This document shows positions 16,091 through 24,221 of a stretch of 42,369 nt of DNA, one piece after another. The first letter of the stretch is position 1; every line of letters starts with the position of its first letter. The position numbers were made by a program, and so were the translations under genes. The notes under the pieces were generated by a model, which was not told where the DNA came from, did no database searches, and saw only the letters and a program-made list of their open reading frames with translations. This stretch comes from an uncultured Anaerococcus sp. (GTDB taxonomy: Bacteria > Bacillota > Clostridia > Tissierellales > Peptoniphilaceae). The stretch covers positions 1 to 42,369 of the forward strand of contig NZ_CALTSY010000018.1 of the NCBI RefSeq assembly GCF_943908415.1. Reading direction: 5' to 3'.

Positions 16091-16116
16091 AATAATTTAT
16101 ATCAATATAAATTATT
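16091..16116. promoter_or_regulatory. 12-bp-arm palindrome over the oxidoreductase promoter
   Basis: AATAATTTATAT (16091-16102), CA, ATATAAATTATT (16105-16116): perfect arms of 12 bp. It overlaps the likely minus-strand -10 (TAAAAT, 16114-16119) and the start-site region of the Gfo/Idh/MocA gene, a classic repressor position. Confidence 0.5.
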
Positions 16117-16142
16117 TTACATTGTCCATATTTATTAAACAA
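16114..16142 (-). promoter_or_regulatory. Probable promoter of the oxidoreductase/PTS genes
   Basis: Minus strand: TTGTTT (16137-16142), 17-bp spacer, TAAAAT (16114-16119), about 40 bp before the start codon. Moderate match to the sigma-A consensus. Confidence 0.4.
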
Positions 16143-16182
16143 TTTTCACATAAACTATCATATTTTATAAAAATATAAAAGC

Positions 16183-16224
16183 AAATGCATTAATAAAAAT
16201 GCATTTTTAAAGTTTCATATGAAA
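16183..16224. promoter_or_regulatory. Two palindromes in the divergent control region
   Basis: AAATGCATT (16183-16191) and AATGCATTT (16198-16206) are inverted copies six bases apart. Just beyond, TTTCATATGAAA (16213-16224) is a perfect 12-bp palindrome immediately upstream of the activase promoter. A near copy, TTTCATTCGAAA, occurs at 21182-21193 in the leader of the glycyl radical enzyme gene. They are candidate sites for the DeoR regulator encoded nearby. Confidence 0.45.
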
Positions 16225-16228
16225 TGTA

Positions 16229-16256
16229 TTGAAATTGTGTTCGTAAGTAATATAGT
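16229..16256 (+). promoter_or_regulatory. Probable promoter of the activase-deoR operon
   Basis: TTGAAA (16229-16234), 16-bp spacer, TATAGT (16251-16256), with TATAAT directly after as an alternative -10. The gene's AGGAGG (16272-16277) follows. Confidence 0.45.
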
Positions 16257-16282
16257 TATAATAGTAGTTTTAGGAGGTTGTA

Positions 16283-17179
16283 ATGTCAGATAATAAAAAG
16301 GGACTTGTTTTTAATATACAAAAATTTAGTTTGCATGATGGACCAGGTATTAGGACTAATATTTTTTTAAAAGGTTGTCCACTTTCTTGTAAATGGTGTT
16401 CAAATCCTGAGAGTCAAAATCCATATATAAATATTTTTATGAAAAATAAAAATAAAATTTTTAGAATAGATCTTAAAGATAATGATTTAAATTTCGATAA
16501 CGATGGTTATATTATAGAAGATTTTAAATTTAAGAATTTTATGAGCGCTTATACCCATAATTTAGATGAAATATCCTATGAACAAGTGGCAAGACCTATA
16601 TCCACTGATAGAATATTAGATATTTGCTTACAAGATAAGGTTTTTTACGAAAATAGCAATGGTGGAGTTACTATCTCCGGAGGTGAACCTAGTTTACAAA
16701 TTGATTTTTTAAATGAACTTTTGACAAAGCTAAAAAAAGTAGGAATTCACACTGCTATTGAAACGACTGTTTTTAATAGTCTTGAAAATTTAGAGAGTTT
16801 ACATGATAAGATTGATTTATTTATCATAGATATTAAACATCGGGATTCTAAAACACACAAAGATTATACCTCTGTCTCAAATGATCTTATTTTAAATAAT
16901 ATAAGTCAAATAACTAAAAATGCTAAGGATTATTTAATAAGAATTCCGGTAATACCAGGATTTAACCACTCTGTTAAGGATGCCCATGAATTTGTAAAAT
17001 TATTCAAATCTTTAGGTATACAAAAAGTTCAATTACTACCTTTTCATCAATTTGGAGAAGATAAGTATAAAAGCTATGGTATAGTCTATGACTATAAGGA
17101 TGTTAAAGCTATAGAAGAATATGATCTAATGGAAATGATTAATGTTTTTAATAAGGCCAATATAAATGCTTTTGTATGA
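16283..17179 (+). CDS. Glycyl-radical enzyme activating enzyme (PflA/YbiY-like)
   Basis: Radical SAM protein (298 aa) that should install the glycyl radical on the partner enzyme encoded at 18729-21149. The cluster motif CPLSCKWC has the C-x3-C-x2-C spacing (C32, C36, C39), preceded by SLHDGPGIRTNIFLKG; the SAM-binding GGVTISGGEPSLQ lies near residue 130. Length fits the longer activases that hold a two-cluster ferredoxin insert after the first motif. The insert region is present here (about 45-115), but contains no cysteines except one late C (in DICLQ), so the extra Fe-S clusters appear lost. AGGAGG stands before the ATG. Its stop overlaps a possible upstream start of the following deoR gene. 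Confidence 0.9.
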   Translation: MSDNKKGLVFNIQKFSLHDGPGIRTNIFLKGCPLSCKWCSNPESQNPYINIFMKNKNKIFRIDLKDNDLNFDNDGYIIEDFKFKNFMSAYTHNLDEISYEQVARPISTDRILDICLQDKVFYENSNGGVTISGGEPSLQIDFLNELLTKLKKVGIHTAIETTVFNSLENLESLHDKIDLFIIDIKHRDSKTHKDYTSVSNDLILNNISQITKNAKDYLIRIPVIPGFNHSVKDAHEFVKLFKSLGIQKVQLLPFHQFGEDKYKSYGIVYDYKDVKAIEEYDLMEMINVFNKANINAFV

Positions 17180-17187
17180 GGATATAT

Positions 17188-17940
17188 ATGAATAAAGATG
17201 AGAGACAGAATAAAATTGTCGAAGTTATAAATAAAAAAAAGAAAATATCAGTAGTAGAGCTATCAGATATTTTTAATGTATCAACTGTTACTATTAGAAA
17301 AGATTTATCCACCCTCGCTGATCAGGGAATTATTAAAAAAACTCACAATTATGCAGAACTTTTAAATAATGATAATATCTCAAGAAAATTATCATATCAT
17401 TTTATAGAAAAAACTAAAATCGCCAATAAAGCAATAGATTTAGTTGATGATAATGATACTATAATGATTGAATCAGGATCTTGTTGTGCAATTTTTGCTA
17501 AGGCTTTAACTGAGAATAAAAAAAATCTAACTATAATAACTAACTCAGTTTTTATAGCTGACTACATAGGAAATAAACCAGATTTTCAGATTATCCTAAT
17601 AGGTGGTATATATCAACAAAGTTCTCAGGTTTTGATCGGTCCAATCTTAGCTAGTACTGTAAAAAACTACAAAGTAGACAAGCTTTTTATTGGAACAGAT
17701 GGTTATTCTTATGAATGGGGCTTTTCAAATAAAGACGCTTTTAGAGGGGAAGCTGTAAGGCATATGGCTAGTAGATCCAATAAAGTAGTAATTCTAACTG
17801 AGAGCGAAAAATTTGAACAAAATGGTACACTACCCTTAGGTATAGAAAATAAAGTGCATAGTGTTGTTACAGATAAGAATATAAATAAAAATGCCTTGAG
17901 TCATTTACAAACTCAAGGCATTAAAGTGATTTTTTCATAA
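17188..17940 (+). CDS. DeoR-family transcriptional regulator
   Basis: Regulator of 250 aa from this start. The DeoR-type winged HTH is at about 1-57 (KDERQNKIVEVINKKKKISV, then LSDIFNVSTVTIRKDLSTL), and a sugar-phosphate-sensing DeoRC domain follows, with IMIESGSCCAIFAKAL, ITNSVFIADY and LFIGTDGYS. An ATG four codons earlier (17176) overlaps the activase stop, but GAGGA is positioned for 17188 and MNKDERQ is the normal DeoR opening. Being cotranscribed with the activase, it most likely senses a phosphorylated sugar intermediate and controls the glycyl-radical genes. The last codons lie within a hairpin (17892-17920). Confidence 0.9.
   Translation: MNKDERQNKIVEVINKKKKISVVELSDIFNVSTVTIRKDLSTLADQGIIKKTHNYAELLNNDNISRKLSYHFIEKTKIANKAIDLVDDNDTIMIESGSCCAIFAKALTENKKNLTIITNSVFIADYIGNKPDFQIILIGGIYQQSSQVLIGPILASTVKNYKVDKLFIGTDGYSYEWGFSNKDAFRGEAVRHMASRSNKVVILTESEKFEQNGTLPLGIENKVHSVVTDKNINKNALSHLQTQGIKVIFS
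17892..17920 (+). other. Hairpin inside the 3' end of deoR
   Basis: TGCCTTGAG (17892-17900) and CTCAAGGCA (17912-17920) form a perfect 9-bp stem with an 11-base loop inside the coding sequence; a T6 run begins ten bases later. It could serve as a first terminator or protect the 3' end. Confidence 0.5.
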
Positions 17941-17960
17941 GGGTTTATCCCCTTATTTTT
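17937..17960 (+). terminator. Terminator of the activase-deoR operon
   Basis: ATAAGGG (17937-17943), loop TTTATC, CCCTTAT (17950-17956), then T residues. It overlaps the deoR stop and abuts the convergent aldolase gene. Confidence 0.7.
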
Positions 17961-18640
17961 CATAACAATTCTAGAAAACTTGTTTTCCCATCTAATATCT
18001 TTTCAAAGTCATCTTCAAATTTTTTTATAGCAAAATCTATATTATAATCTTTAATTAAATTTTCAAATACTGCTGGAGCTATAGTAACTGCACCTACTCC
18101 ATTTTCTACAAGTTCTAATACTTGATTAGAATTTTTAAAGCTTGCCGCTAAAATATCACAATCAAAGTTATTATTATCTAGAATTTTTTGTATTCTTAAG
18201 CTAACAGATACTCCATCATATCCTAAGTTGTCTATTCTATTTACATAAGGTGCAAGATATTTAGCTCCTGCTTTAGCAGCCATAAAAGCTTGCATAGGAG
18301 TGTATATACCTGTTGCAGTCACTTTTATACCTTGTTCTGATAACTCTTCTATAGCCTTAAATCCTTGCTTATATGCTGGTATTTTTATATAAGTATTGGC
18401 TCCTAAAAGTTGATTTATCTTTTTAGCTTGTTCTATAATATCAGACTTCTTTTCTGCTACAGCTTGAACATGGATATCCTTATTACTCCCTATTATTTCC
18501 CTAATTTTTATAATCCTTTTCTTAGGATTTTCTCCTTGCTTTGAAAGAATAGTAGGATTGGTAGTAACTCCATCCACTGGGAAAAGCTCTGATATTTGTT
18601 CTATATTTTCTAAATTAGCATCATCTATTAGTAATTTCAT
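17960..18640 (-). CDS. fsa: Fructose-6-phosphate aldolase / small transaldolase family
   Basis: Class I aldolase of the FSA/MipB/TalC family (226 aa). The opening MKLLIDDANLENI and FPVDGVTTNPTIL are family signatures, and the Schiff-base lysine is K86 in NTYIKIPA. GAKYLAPYVNRIDN also fits. In E. coli, FsaA and FsaB genes sit beside the glycyl radical enzymes YbiW and PflD and cleave 1-deoxyfructose 6-phosphate to glyceraldehyde 3-phosphate and hydroxyacetone; the same pairing is seen here. The gene starts 88 bp after the glycyl radical enzyme, with AGGAGAGG before the ATG and a strong hairpin in the gap. Pure in vivo F6P cleavage is less likely than action on the radical product. Confidence 0.88.
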   Translation of the reverse strand: MKLLIDDANLENIEQISELFPVDGVTTNPTILSKQGENPKKRIIKIREIIGSNKDIHVQAVAEKKSDIIEQAKKINQLLGANTYIKIPAYKQGFKAIEELSEQGIKVTATGIYTPMQAFMAAKAGAKYLAPYVNRIDNLGYDGVSVSLRIQKILDNNNFDCDILAASFKNSNQVLELVENGVGAVTIAPAVFENLIKDYNIDFAIKKFEDDFEKILDGKTSFLELL

Positions 18641-18681
18641 TTCCTCTCCTATTTTTGATATATTTTCAATAGATTCTATGT

Positions 18682-18717
18682 ATATATCTCCAATATTTAG
18701 AATAATTGGAGATATAT
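18682..18717 (-). other. Hairpin between the glycyl radical enzyme and aldolase genes
   Basis: ATATATCTCCAAT (18682-18694) and ATTGGAGATATAT (18705-18717): perfect 13-bp stem, 10-base loop, 11 bp past the stop codon. No U-run follows on the minus strand, so mRNA stabilisation or processing is more likely than full termination. Confidence 0.6.
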
Positions 18718-18728
18718 TTGTTAATAAA

Positions 18729-21149
18729 TTAAATAGTCTGTTCTGTCCTAGCTATGATATCATCTTGAGTATTTTTACTTAAAGAATTAAAAAATGCACT
18801 GTATCCAGCAACTCTAACTACAAGATTTTTATGCTTTTGAGGATTATTCTGAGCATCTATTAAAGTCTCCTTATCTACAACATTATATTGAATATGATAT
18901 CCATCAAGCCCATTAAAGAATGACCTAGTTAAGTATTGTAATTTTTCTTTATTTCCTTTTTTGTCAAGCATAGTTGGTGTGACTTTTTGATTTAGCAAAA
19001 CACCTCCTGTTATTTCTTTAGTAGGAAGTTTTGATACGGACTTTAATACTGCTGTCGGTCCATTTACATCGCATCCATGTGATGGTGAGCATCCTTCAGC
19101 TAAGGCCTCACCCTTTCTTCTTCCATCAGGAGTAGCAAGGGTTGATGCTCCTTGAGGAACATTCGCTGATATAGAAGATGTGCCAGCATAATATACTCCT
19201 CCTACAGGTCCTCTACCATACCTTGTATTTTTAGCCTTTTTAATTTCATCAATATAAGAATCATAGGCTCTTGTTCCTAAAAGATCTACATAGTCATCGT
19301 CGTTTCCATATTTAGGAGCAGCTATTAAAAGTTGTCTTATTTCTTTACCTTTTGGGCTTTCAAAATTGTCCATAAGTGCAGTCCATAACTCTTCTTTGCC
19401 AACTGTCTTATCATCAAAAACTGTCTTTTTTATAGCTGCAAAAGAGTCTGCTGTATTGGCTATACCCACTTGAAGTCCAGATATAAAGTCATAAACACTT
19501 CCGCCTTCTTTCATAGTAAGACCCCTACCTATACAATCATCAGTCAAAACACTCGCTAGAATATCTGCCGTATTTTCTTCCTGTAACATATCACATACTG
19601 AGTCTACTATTACTGTTTGCTTTGCCATTTCTCTTATAGTCTTATTCCAAGAATCCATAAATTCATCGAAGTTATCTAAGTCTTTAAATTCTTTTACATC
19701 TTCTATTAGAGGAATATTTGTACTAGGATCCTTACCTCCATTCATTGCTATAAGTATGCCTTTAGGAAAGTTTAAGAAGCTCATACCAGTACATCTATAA
19801 CCCCATTTGCCTGGTACAGCCGTCTCTACACAACCTACAGCACAATAATTATAAGCGTCTTTTTCCTTTACTCCTTTTTCTATAAAGGAAGGGATTATGA
19901 CCTCATCGGAATTAAAGGCTGGCATACCAAAACCACACCTGATTACTTCTAAGCATTCTTTCATAAAATCATTTGGTAAATTTTTATGATATCTTACAGT
20001 TAAATTTGGTTGAGGTAGATGACATTGAGCAATAGTTTTAAGTATTAGCCAGCTACTTTTATTACTTGCATCTTTCTTATCTTTAGTTTGTCCACCTATG
20101 GTTACATTTTGATATAAAGGAGAACCAGCTGAAAATTCTGTATGTCCCCAAGGTCTCACTTTATTTATAGAATATGTTTTAAGCCATAAGTTAACTAATA
20201 TTTCACTAGCTTCATCTTCAGTAAGCTTCCCACAAGATAAATCTGATTCAAGATAAGGATTTAAATATTGATCTACCCTACCATAAGATACAGAATGTCC
20301 ATTAGATTCTATTTGTAAAATCAAATGGATTAACCATACAGATTGAACTGCTTCTTTAAATGAAGTTGCTGGTTCGTAAGGAACTCTTTTTAACATATTA
20401 GAAATTTCTAAAAGTTCTTCTTTTCTTTTAGCATCATCTTCATTATTCACCATTTTTTCTGCAAGTTTTGAGTATCTTAATGCAAAATCTCTAACAGCAT
20501 CTATGACAATAATGCAAGATTTATAAAAATATGATTTCTTGATATTTTTATAATTACTTAAATCAAGTTCAGATAGCTTTTTTCCCGCTCTAATTTTGTA
20601 ATCTTTTAGGCCAACTCTAAGCATATTAGTATAATCAGCTGCAAAGTGTCCATCTCCACTTGTAACCTTACCTAAAAACGAAATGATACCTAGATCAGCA
20701 TATTTTTGAGTTTGATCTGGCATATAAGGCTTACCCTTATCATAAATAGTGTTATTTTCCCAATAAGGATATATATTTCTCAGTTTTTCTTTATTTTCTT
20801 CAGAGACTATGAATACATCACCATCTCTTTTTTCTAAATCTTCAAGCTCGTCTATTACCCAAGACATAGCGTATTCAGGAAATATAGGCGCTGCCCTATT
20901 TGATGAAGCTTGGTTACCCGCAATTAGACTGGAATCCTCTATGTATATGGACATATTTTCTAATATATCTCTTAGCATTAAAGCTCTTTTTATGTGCAAG
21001 GGTTTATTTTGATTTCTTTTATATGACTTTGTAACAATTTCTGCTCTCTCCACACAAATTTCTGGTGTTACATCTAAAAGTTCATCTCTAAAAGTCTGCA
21101 TCCTAGGACTCAAATTACCAAAATAATTACTTCCATATTTAGATTCCAT
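18729..21149 (-). CDS. Glycyl radical enzyme, YbiW/PflD type
   Basis: Full-length glycyl radical enzyme (806 aa) of the pyruvate-formate-lyase superfamily. The thiyl cysteine and partner glutamate are C440 and E442 in AVGCVETAVPG, and the glycyl radical site is G782 in VVRVAGYSAFF. A single active-site Cys with Glu two residues later is the dehydratase/lyase pattern, unlike the Cys-Cys pair of true pyruvate formate lyase. The wording GCVETAVPGKWGYRCTGM recalls E. coli YbiW and PflD, which open 1,5-anhydroglucitol or 1,5-anhydromannitol 6-phosphate to 1-deoxyfructose 6-phosphate. The aldolase gene follows on the same strand; the activase is convergent with it. Good promoter and GAGGAG site precede the ATG. 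The exact substrate is inferred, not proven. Confidence 0.88.
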   Translation of the reverse strand: MESKYGSNYFGNLSPRMQTFRDELLDVTPEICVERAEIVTKSYKRNQNKPLHIKRALMLRDILENMSIYIEDSSLIAGNQASSNRAAPIFPEYAMSWVIDELEDLEKRDGDVFIVSEENKEKLRNIYPYWENNTIYDKGKPYMPDQTQKYADLGIISFLGKVTSGDGHFAADYTNMLRVGLKDYKIRAGKKLSELDLSNYKNIKKSYFYKSCIIVIDAVRDFALRYSKLAEKMVNNEDDAKRKEELLEISNMLKRVPYEPATSFKEAVQSVWLIHLILQIESNGHSVSYGRVDQYLNPYLESDLSCGKLTEDEASEILVNLWLKTYSINKVRPWGHTEFSAGSPLYQNVTIGGQTKDKKDASNKSSWLILKTIAQCHLPQPNLTVRYHKNLPNDFMKECLEVIRCGFGMPAFNSDEVIIPSFIEKGVKEKDAYNYCAVGCVETAVPGKWGYRCTGMSFLNFPKGILIAMNGGKDPSTNIPLIEDVKEFKDLDNFDEFMDSWNKTIREMAKQTVIVDSVCDMLQEENTADILASVLTDDCIGRGLTMKEGGSVYDFISGLQVGIANTADSFAAIKKTVFDDKTVGKEELWTALMDNFESPKGKEIRQLLIAAPKYGNDDDYVDLLGTRAYDSYIDEIKKAKNTRYGRGPVGGVYYAGTSSISANVPQGASTLATPDGRRKGEALAEGCSPSHGCDVNGPTAVLKSVSKLPTKEITGGVLLNQKVTPTMLDKKGNKEKLQYLTRSFFNGLDGYHIQYNVVDKETLIDAQNNPQKHKNLVVRVAGYSAFFNSLSKNTQDDIIARTEQTI

Positions 21150-21181
21150 TTTTCCATCTCCTCTTCATTTAAATAGCTAAC

Positions 21182-21193
21182 TTTCATTCGAAA
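21182..21193. promoter_or_regulatory. Candidate operator in the radical-enzyme leader
   Basis: TTTCATTCGAAA differs at only two central bases from the perfect palindrome TTTCATATGAAA at 16213-16224 before the activase gene. It lies between the promoter and the start codon of the radical enzyme gene. Confidence 0.4.
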
Positions 21194-21214
21194 CCTTATT
21201 ATCTTTCTAATAAA

Positions 21215-21242
21215 AGTATACTTCCTATTTATATCTTGTCAA
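21215..21242 (-). promoter_or_regulatory. Promoter of the glycyl radical enzyme operon
   Basis: Minus strand: perfect TTGACA (21237-21242), 16-bp spacer, TATACT (21215-21220), about 65 bp before the start codon. Confidence 0.65.
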
Positions 21243-21273
21243 TTCTACTTGCTTAACTATAAATAAATAATGG

Positions 21274-21279
21274 TATAAT
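21274..21279 (+). promoter_or_regulatory. Extended -10 of the M16C protease gene
   Basis: TGGTATAAT (TGnTATAAT) ends at 21279, 20 bp before the ATG at 21299, leaving a very short leader with GGAGG. No convincing -35 was seen. Confidence 0.5.
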
Positions 21280-21298
21280 TAAACAAACGGAGGATAAT

Positions 21299-24148
21299 AT
21301 GACTTACACTTTAAAAGAAAAACAAAGTTATGAAAAGATGGGGCTTACCGTCTTTTTATATGAACATAATAAAACAAAGGCCCAAGTAGTTTATGTGGCA
21401 AATGATGACCGCAACAAGACCTTTGGTGTTGGCTTTAAGACACCACCAACAAATTCTAAGGGCATGGCCCACATAATGGAGCACTCTGTCCTAAATGGAT
21501 CTGAAAAATATAGGACTCGTGAGCCTTTTATGGATATGGCAAGCTCATCACTACAAACTTTCCTAAATGCTATGACCTATCCAGATAAGACTGTATATCC
21601 AGTTTCAAGTGAAAATGATAAGGACTTTTTTAACCTAACTGACGTCTACCTTGATGCTGTATTTAACCCACAAGTTATTAATAAGAAGGAAATCCTAGAC
21701 CAAGAGGGCTGGCATTATACTATGGATGGTGATAAAATCACCGGTATTTCTGGAGTAGTATATAACGAAATGAAGGGGGCTTTGACCGACCCAGATGAGC
21801 TAGTTTATGATGATTTTATTTCCTACCTATACAAAGATAGTCCTTACCAATACGAATCAGGTGGAGATCCTGCAGAAATTTATAAGCTAGGATTTGATGA
21901 ATTCAAAGAATTTTACAATACCCACTACCACCCATCCAATGCCTATATTTATTTTTATGGGGACTTAGATATAGACTTTTACCTAGACCACTTAGATAAG
22001 GAATACTTGTCAAATTATGAATATAAAGAGCTTGATTTTGACATCAAGGTTCCTAGTAATTATTATAAGGATCTAATCAAATCTACTTATCCAGCTAGTC
22101 AAGAGTCAGAAAATAATGATTATCTAGTCTATGGATTTTTAACTAAGGAAAATGCTGATACAAAATATTATCTAACTGTCTTAATACTGCTAAGTACATT
22201 ATTCCATATGGATTCATCAAAGATTAGAAATCAAATTTATGAACAAATAGATCCTGAGGACTTCACTGCTCGTGTCGGCTATGGAGTACGTAGTTCCATA
22301 ATACTTCAGGCACAAAAAACCGATGAAAGTAAAATGGATCGCTTTGTAAAAATAATTGAAGATGGCCTAAAAGAAGCAAGCAATGGTATAAATAAAGAAA
22401 GCTTAAAGTCTGCCTTTTCAATATTTGAATATGGACAAAGAGAGCAATTAATATCTGTTATGCGTGGACTTACCTATTTTCTTATGTGGTCCTTTGATAA
22501 GCCTATTTTTGAAACTTTTAAGATAGTAGACTATCTAGATGAGTTACGTGACTTGATAGATACTGATTATTATGAAAACTTTATAAAAGAAAATTTCATA
22601 GATAATCCTACAAAATTACTCTACATTGCTAAGCCAAGTACTGAATACGCCCCTAAAAAACAAGCTGAATTAGATTCTTATATAGATAGGCTCAATTCAT
22701 CTATGACCGATCAAGAACTAGCAAATATCAAAGAAGATCTAAATAAGCTAGATATCTATCAAAATAAAAAAGATGGCAAAGAGGAAAAAGCGACTATACC
22801 TGTTTTAAATATAGAGGATGTAGAAACAGAAGTAGCAAAAACTCCTAGAGAAATCATAGAAGATAAGTTTAAGTTTATATATCACGATATAGACACAGCA
22901 GGGCTTATCTATACTGCCTTATACTTTGATATAAGCCATCTTGACCTTACTGATTTAAGATACTTATCTTTATTAAATGACTTTATGGGTTCAGTTGATA
23001 CAAAAAATCTATCTTATACAGAAATAGATGATGTCCTATTCCAAAATCTATCAAGTCCTAACTTTTCAAATGCCTTTATAAGCATAGATGATAAAAATAC
23101 AGCCAGACTAGAAAAAGTTTCCTTTACTTCAACTATCGAAACTATAGAAAAGTCTTTGGATTTAATGGAAGACTTCATGTTTAATTCCAAATTTGATAAC
23201 AAGAAAAGAATCTTGGAATTACTGAAGATGAAAAAGTCCTACTTTGAATCAGGCATGTACGATAATGGTCATATCTTAGCTGTTAATAGGGCAAATAGCC
23301 ACATAGATAAGAATACTATGCTAAAGGATGAACTAAGCGGAATAGGATCTTACCTATTTGTCAAAAAAGTTATAAAAGAAGTTGAAAATAACTTTGAAAA
23401 CTTTGTAGATAAATTAGAAGAAATTTACAAAAAGATATTTACATCTAGCTTAGAAATAAATATTACATCCTCAAAAAATGATTTTGAAAAAGTTAAAGAT
23501 ATTATAATAAATAAATTTGATAGTCTACCTCCAAAAGATGATGAAGTAGAAATAGAATTTCAAGCGAAATCATACAAGGAAGCTATACAATCTGATGCCA
23601 ATGTAAACTATGTAGCTCAAACTGCTAATATAAAAGAATTGGGTAAGGATTTTGATGGCAAAATAATGCTCGCAAGTTCAATATTATCCAATCCTTATCT
23701 TTATGAGCTAATAAGAGCTAAGGGCGGCGCTTATGGAGCAGGACTTACAGCTAGTAAGACAGGGCTCTTATCAGCCTACTCCTATAGAGACCCAAATATC
23801 CTAGCTACTATAGAAAACTTTGAAAAAATAAGTGAGCTAACTAAAAGCATAGATATAAGTGATCGAGACTTTGAAAATCAACAAATATCCTCAATGGGCT
23901 CTATCCTTCGCCCAAAATCCCCATCTGCCCTAGCTGATGAAGACTATGTAAGATATAAAAAAGAAAATCCAACTGATCCAGAGAAGCTATTAGCTGAGAT
24001 AAAATCAAGTGGTCTTGATGAGATTAAAGCTTATGCAGATTTATTTGAAAAAGCTATGAATAAAGAAAATATTTGTGTATTTGGAAATAGGACTAATATT
24101 ATAGATGTAAAAGATAAGTTCGATAAAATAATTGATTTGAATGATTAG
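21299..24148 (+). CDS. M16C-family zinc metallopeptidase (PreP/insulinase-like)
   Basis: Large peptidase of 949 aa, the normal length of M16C presequence-protease-like enzymes. The inverted zinc motif HxxEH is HIMEH (H58, E61, H62) in KGMAHIMEHSVLNGSEKY, with a downstream Glu region VVYNEMKGALTDPDELVYD. A second, inactive M16 half follows, including ELIRAKGGAYGAG near residue 805, which shapes the closed chamber. No signal peptide, so it is cytoplasmic and likely degrades peptides. GGAGG precedes the ATG. It is divergent from the radical enzyme gene and 73 bp upstream of xpaC. Confidence 0.93.
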   Translation: MTYTLKEKQSYEKMGLTVFLYEHNKTKAQVVYVANDDRNKTFGVGFKTPPTNSKGMAHIMEHSVLNGSEKYRTREPFMDMASSSLQTFLNAMTYPDKTVYPVSSENDKDFFNLTDVYLDAVFNPQVINKKEILDQEGWHYTMDGDKITGISGVVYNEMKGALTDPDELVYDDFISYLYKDSPYQYESGGDPAEIYKLGFDEFKEFYNTHYHPSNAYIYFYGDLDIDFYLDHLDKEYLSNYEYKELDFDIKVPSNYYKDLIKSTYPASQESENNDYLVYGFLTKENADTKYYLTVLILLSTLFHMDSSKIRNQIYEQIDPEDFTARVGYGVRSSIILQAQKTDESKMDRFVKIIEDGLKEASNGINKESLKSAFSIFEYGQREQLISVMRGLTYFLMWSFDKPIFETFKIVDYLDELRDLIDTDYYENFIKENFIDNPTKLLYIAKPSTEYAPKKQAELDSYIDRLNSSMTDQELANIKEDLNKLDIYQNKKDGKEEKATIPVLNIEDVETEVAKTPREIIEDKFKFIYHDIDTAGLIYTALYFDISHLDLTDLRYLSLLNDFMGSVDTKNLSYTEIDDVLFQNLSSPNFSNAFISIDDKNTARLEKVSFTSTIETIEKSLDLMEDFMFNSKFDNKKRILELLKMKKSYFESGMYDNGHILAVNRANSHIDKNTMLKDELSGIGSYLFVKKVIKEVENNFENFVDKLEEIYKKIFTSSLEINITSSKNDFEKVKDIIINKFDSLPPKDDEVEIEFQAKSYKEAIQSDANVNYVAQTANIKELGKDFDGKIMLASSILSNPYLYELIRAKGGAYGAGLTASKTGLLSAYSYRDPNILATIENFEKISELTKSIDISDRDFENQQISSMGSILRPKSPSALADEDYVRYKKENPTDPEKLLAEIKSSGLDEIKAYADLFEKAMNKENICVFGNRTNIIDVKDKFDKIIDLND

Positions 24149-24221
24149 TTCATATATATCAAGTTTGTATTTAAACAAATTAAGTTTTAGGGTATGATGT
24201 TTATAAGATAAAGGAGCTTTT

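Noticed and set aside
18729..21149. Pyruvate formate lyase
   Set aside because: It lacks the adjacent Cys-Cys active-site pair and has the C-x-E pattern of dehydratase/lyase-type glycyl radical enzymes.
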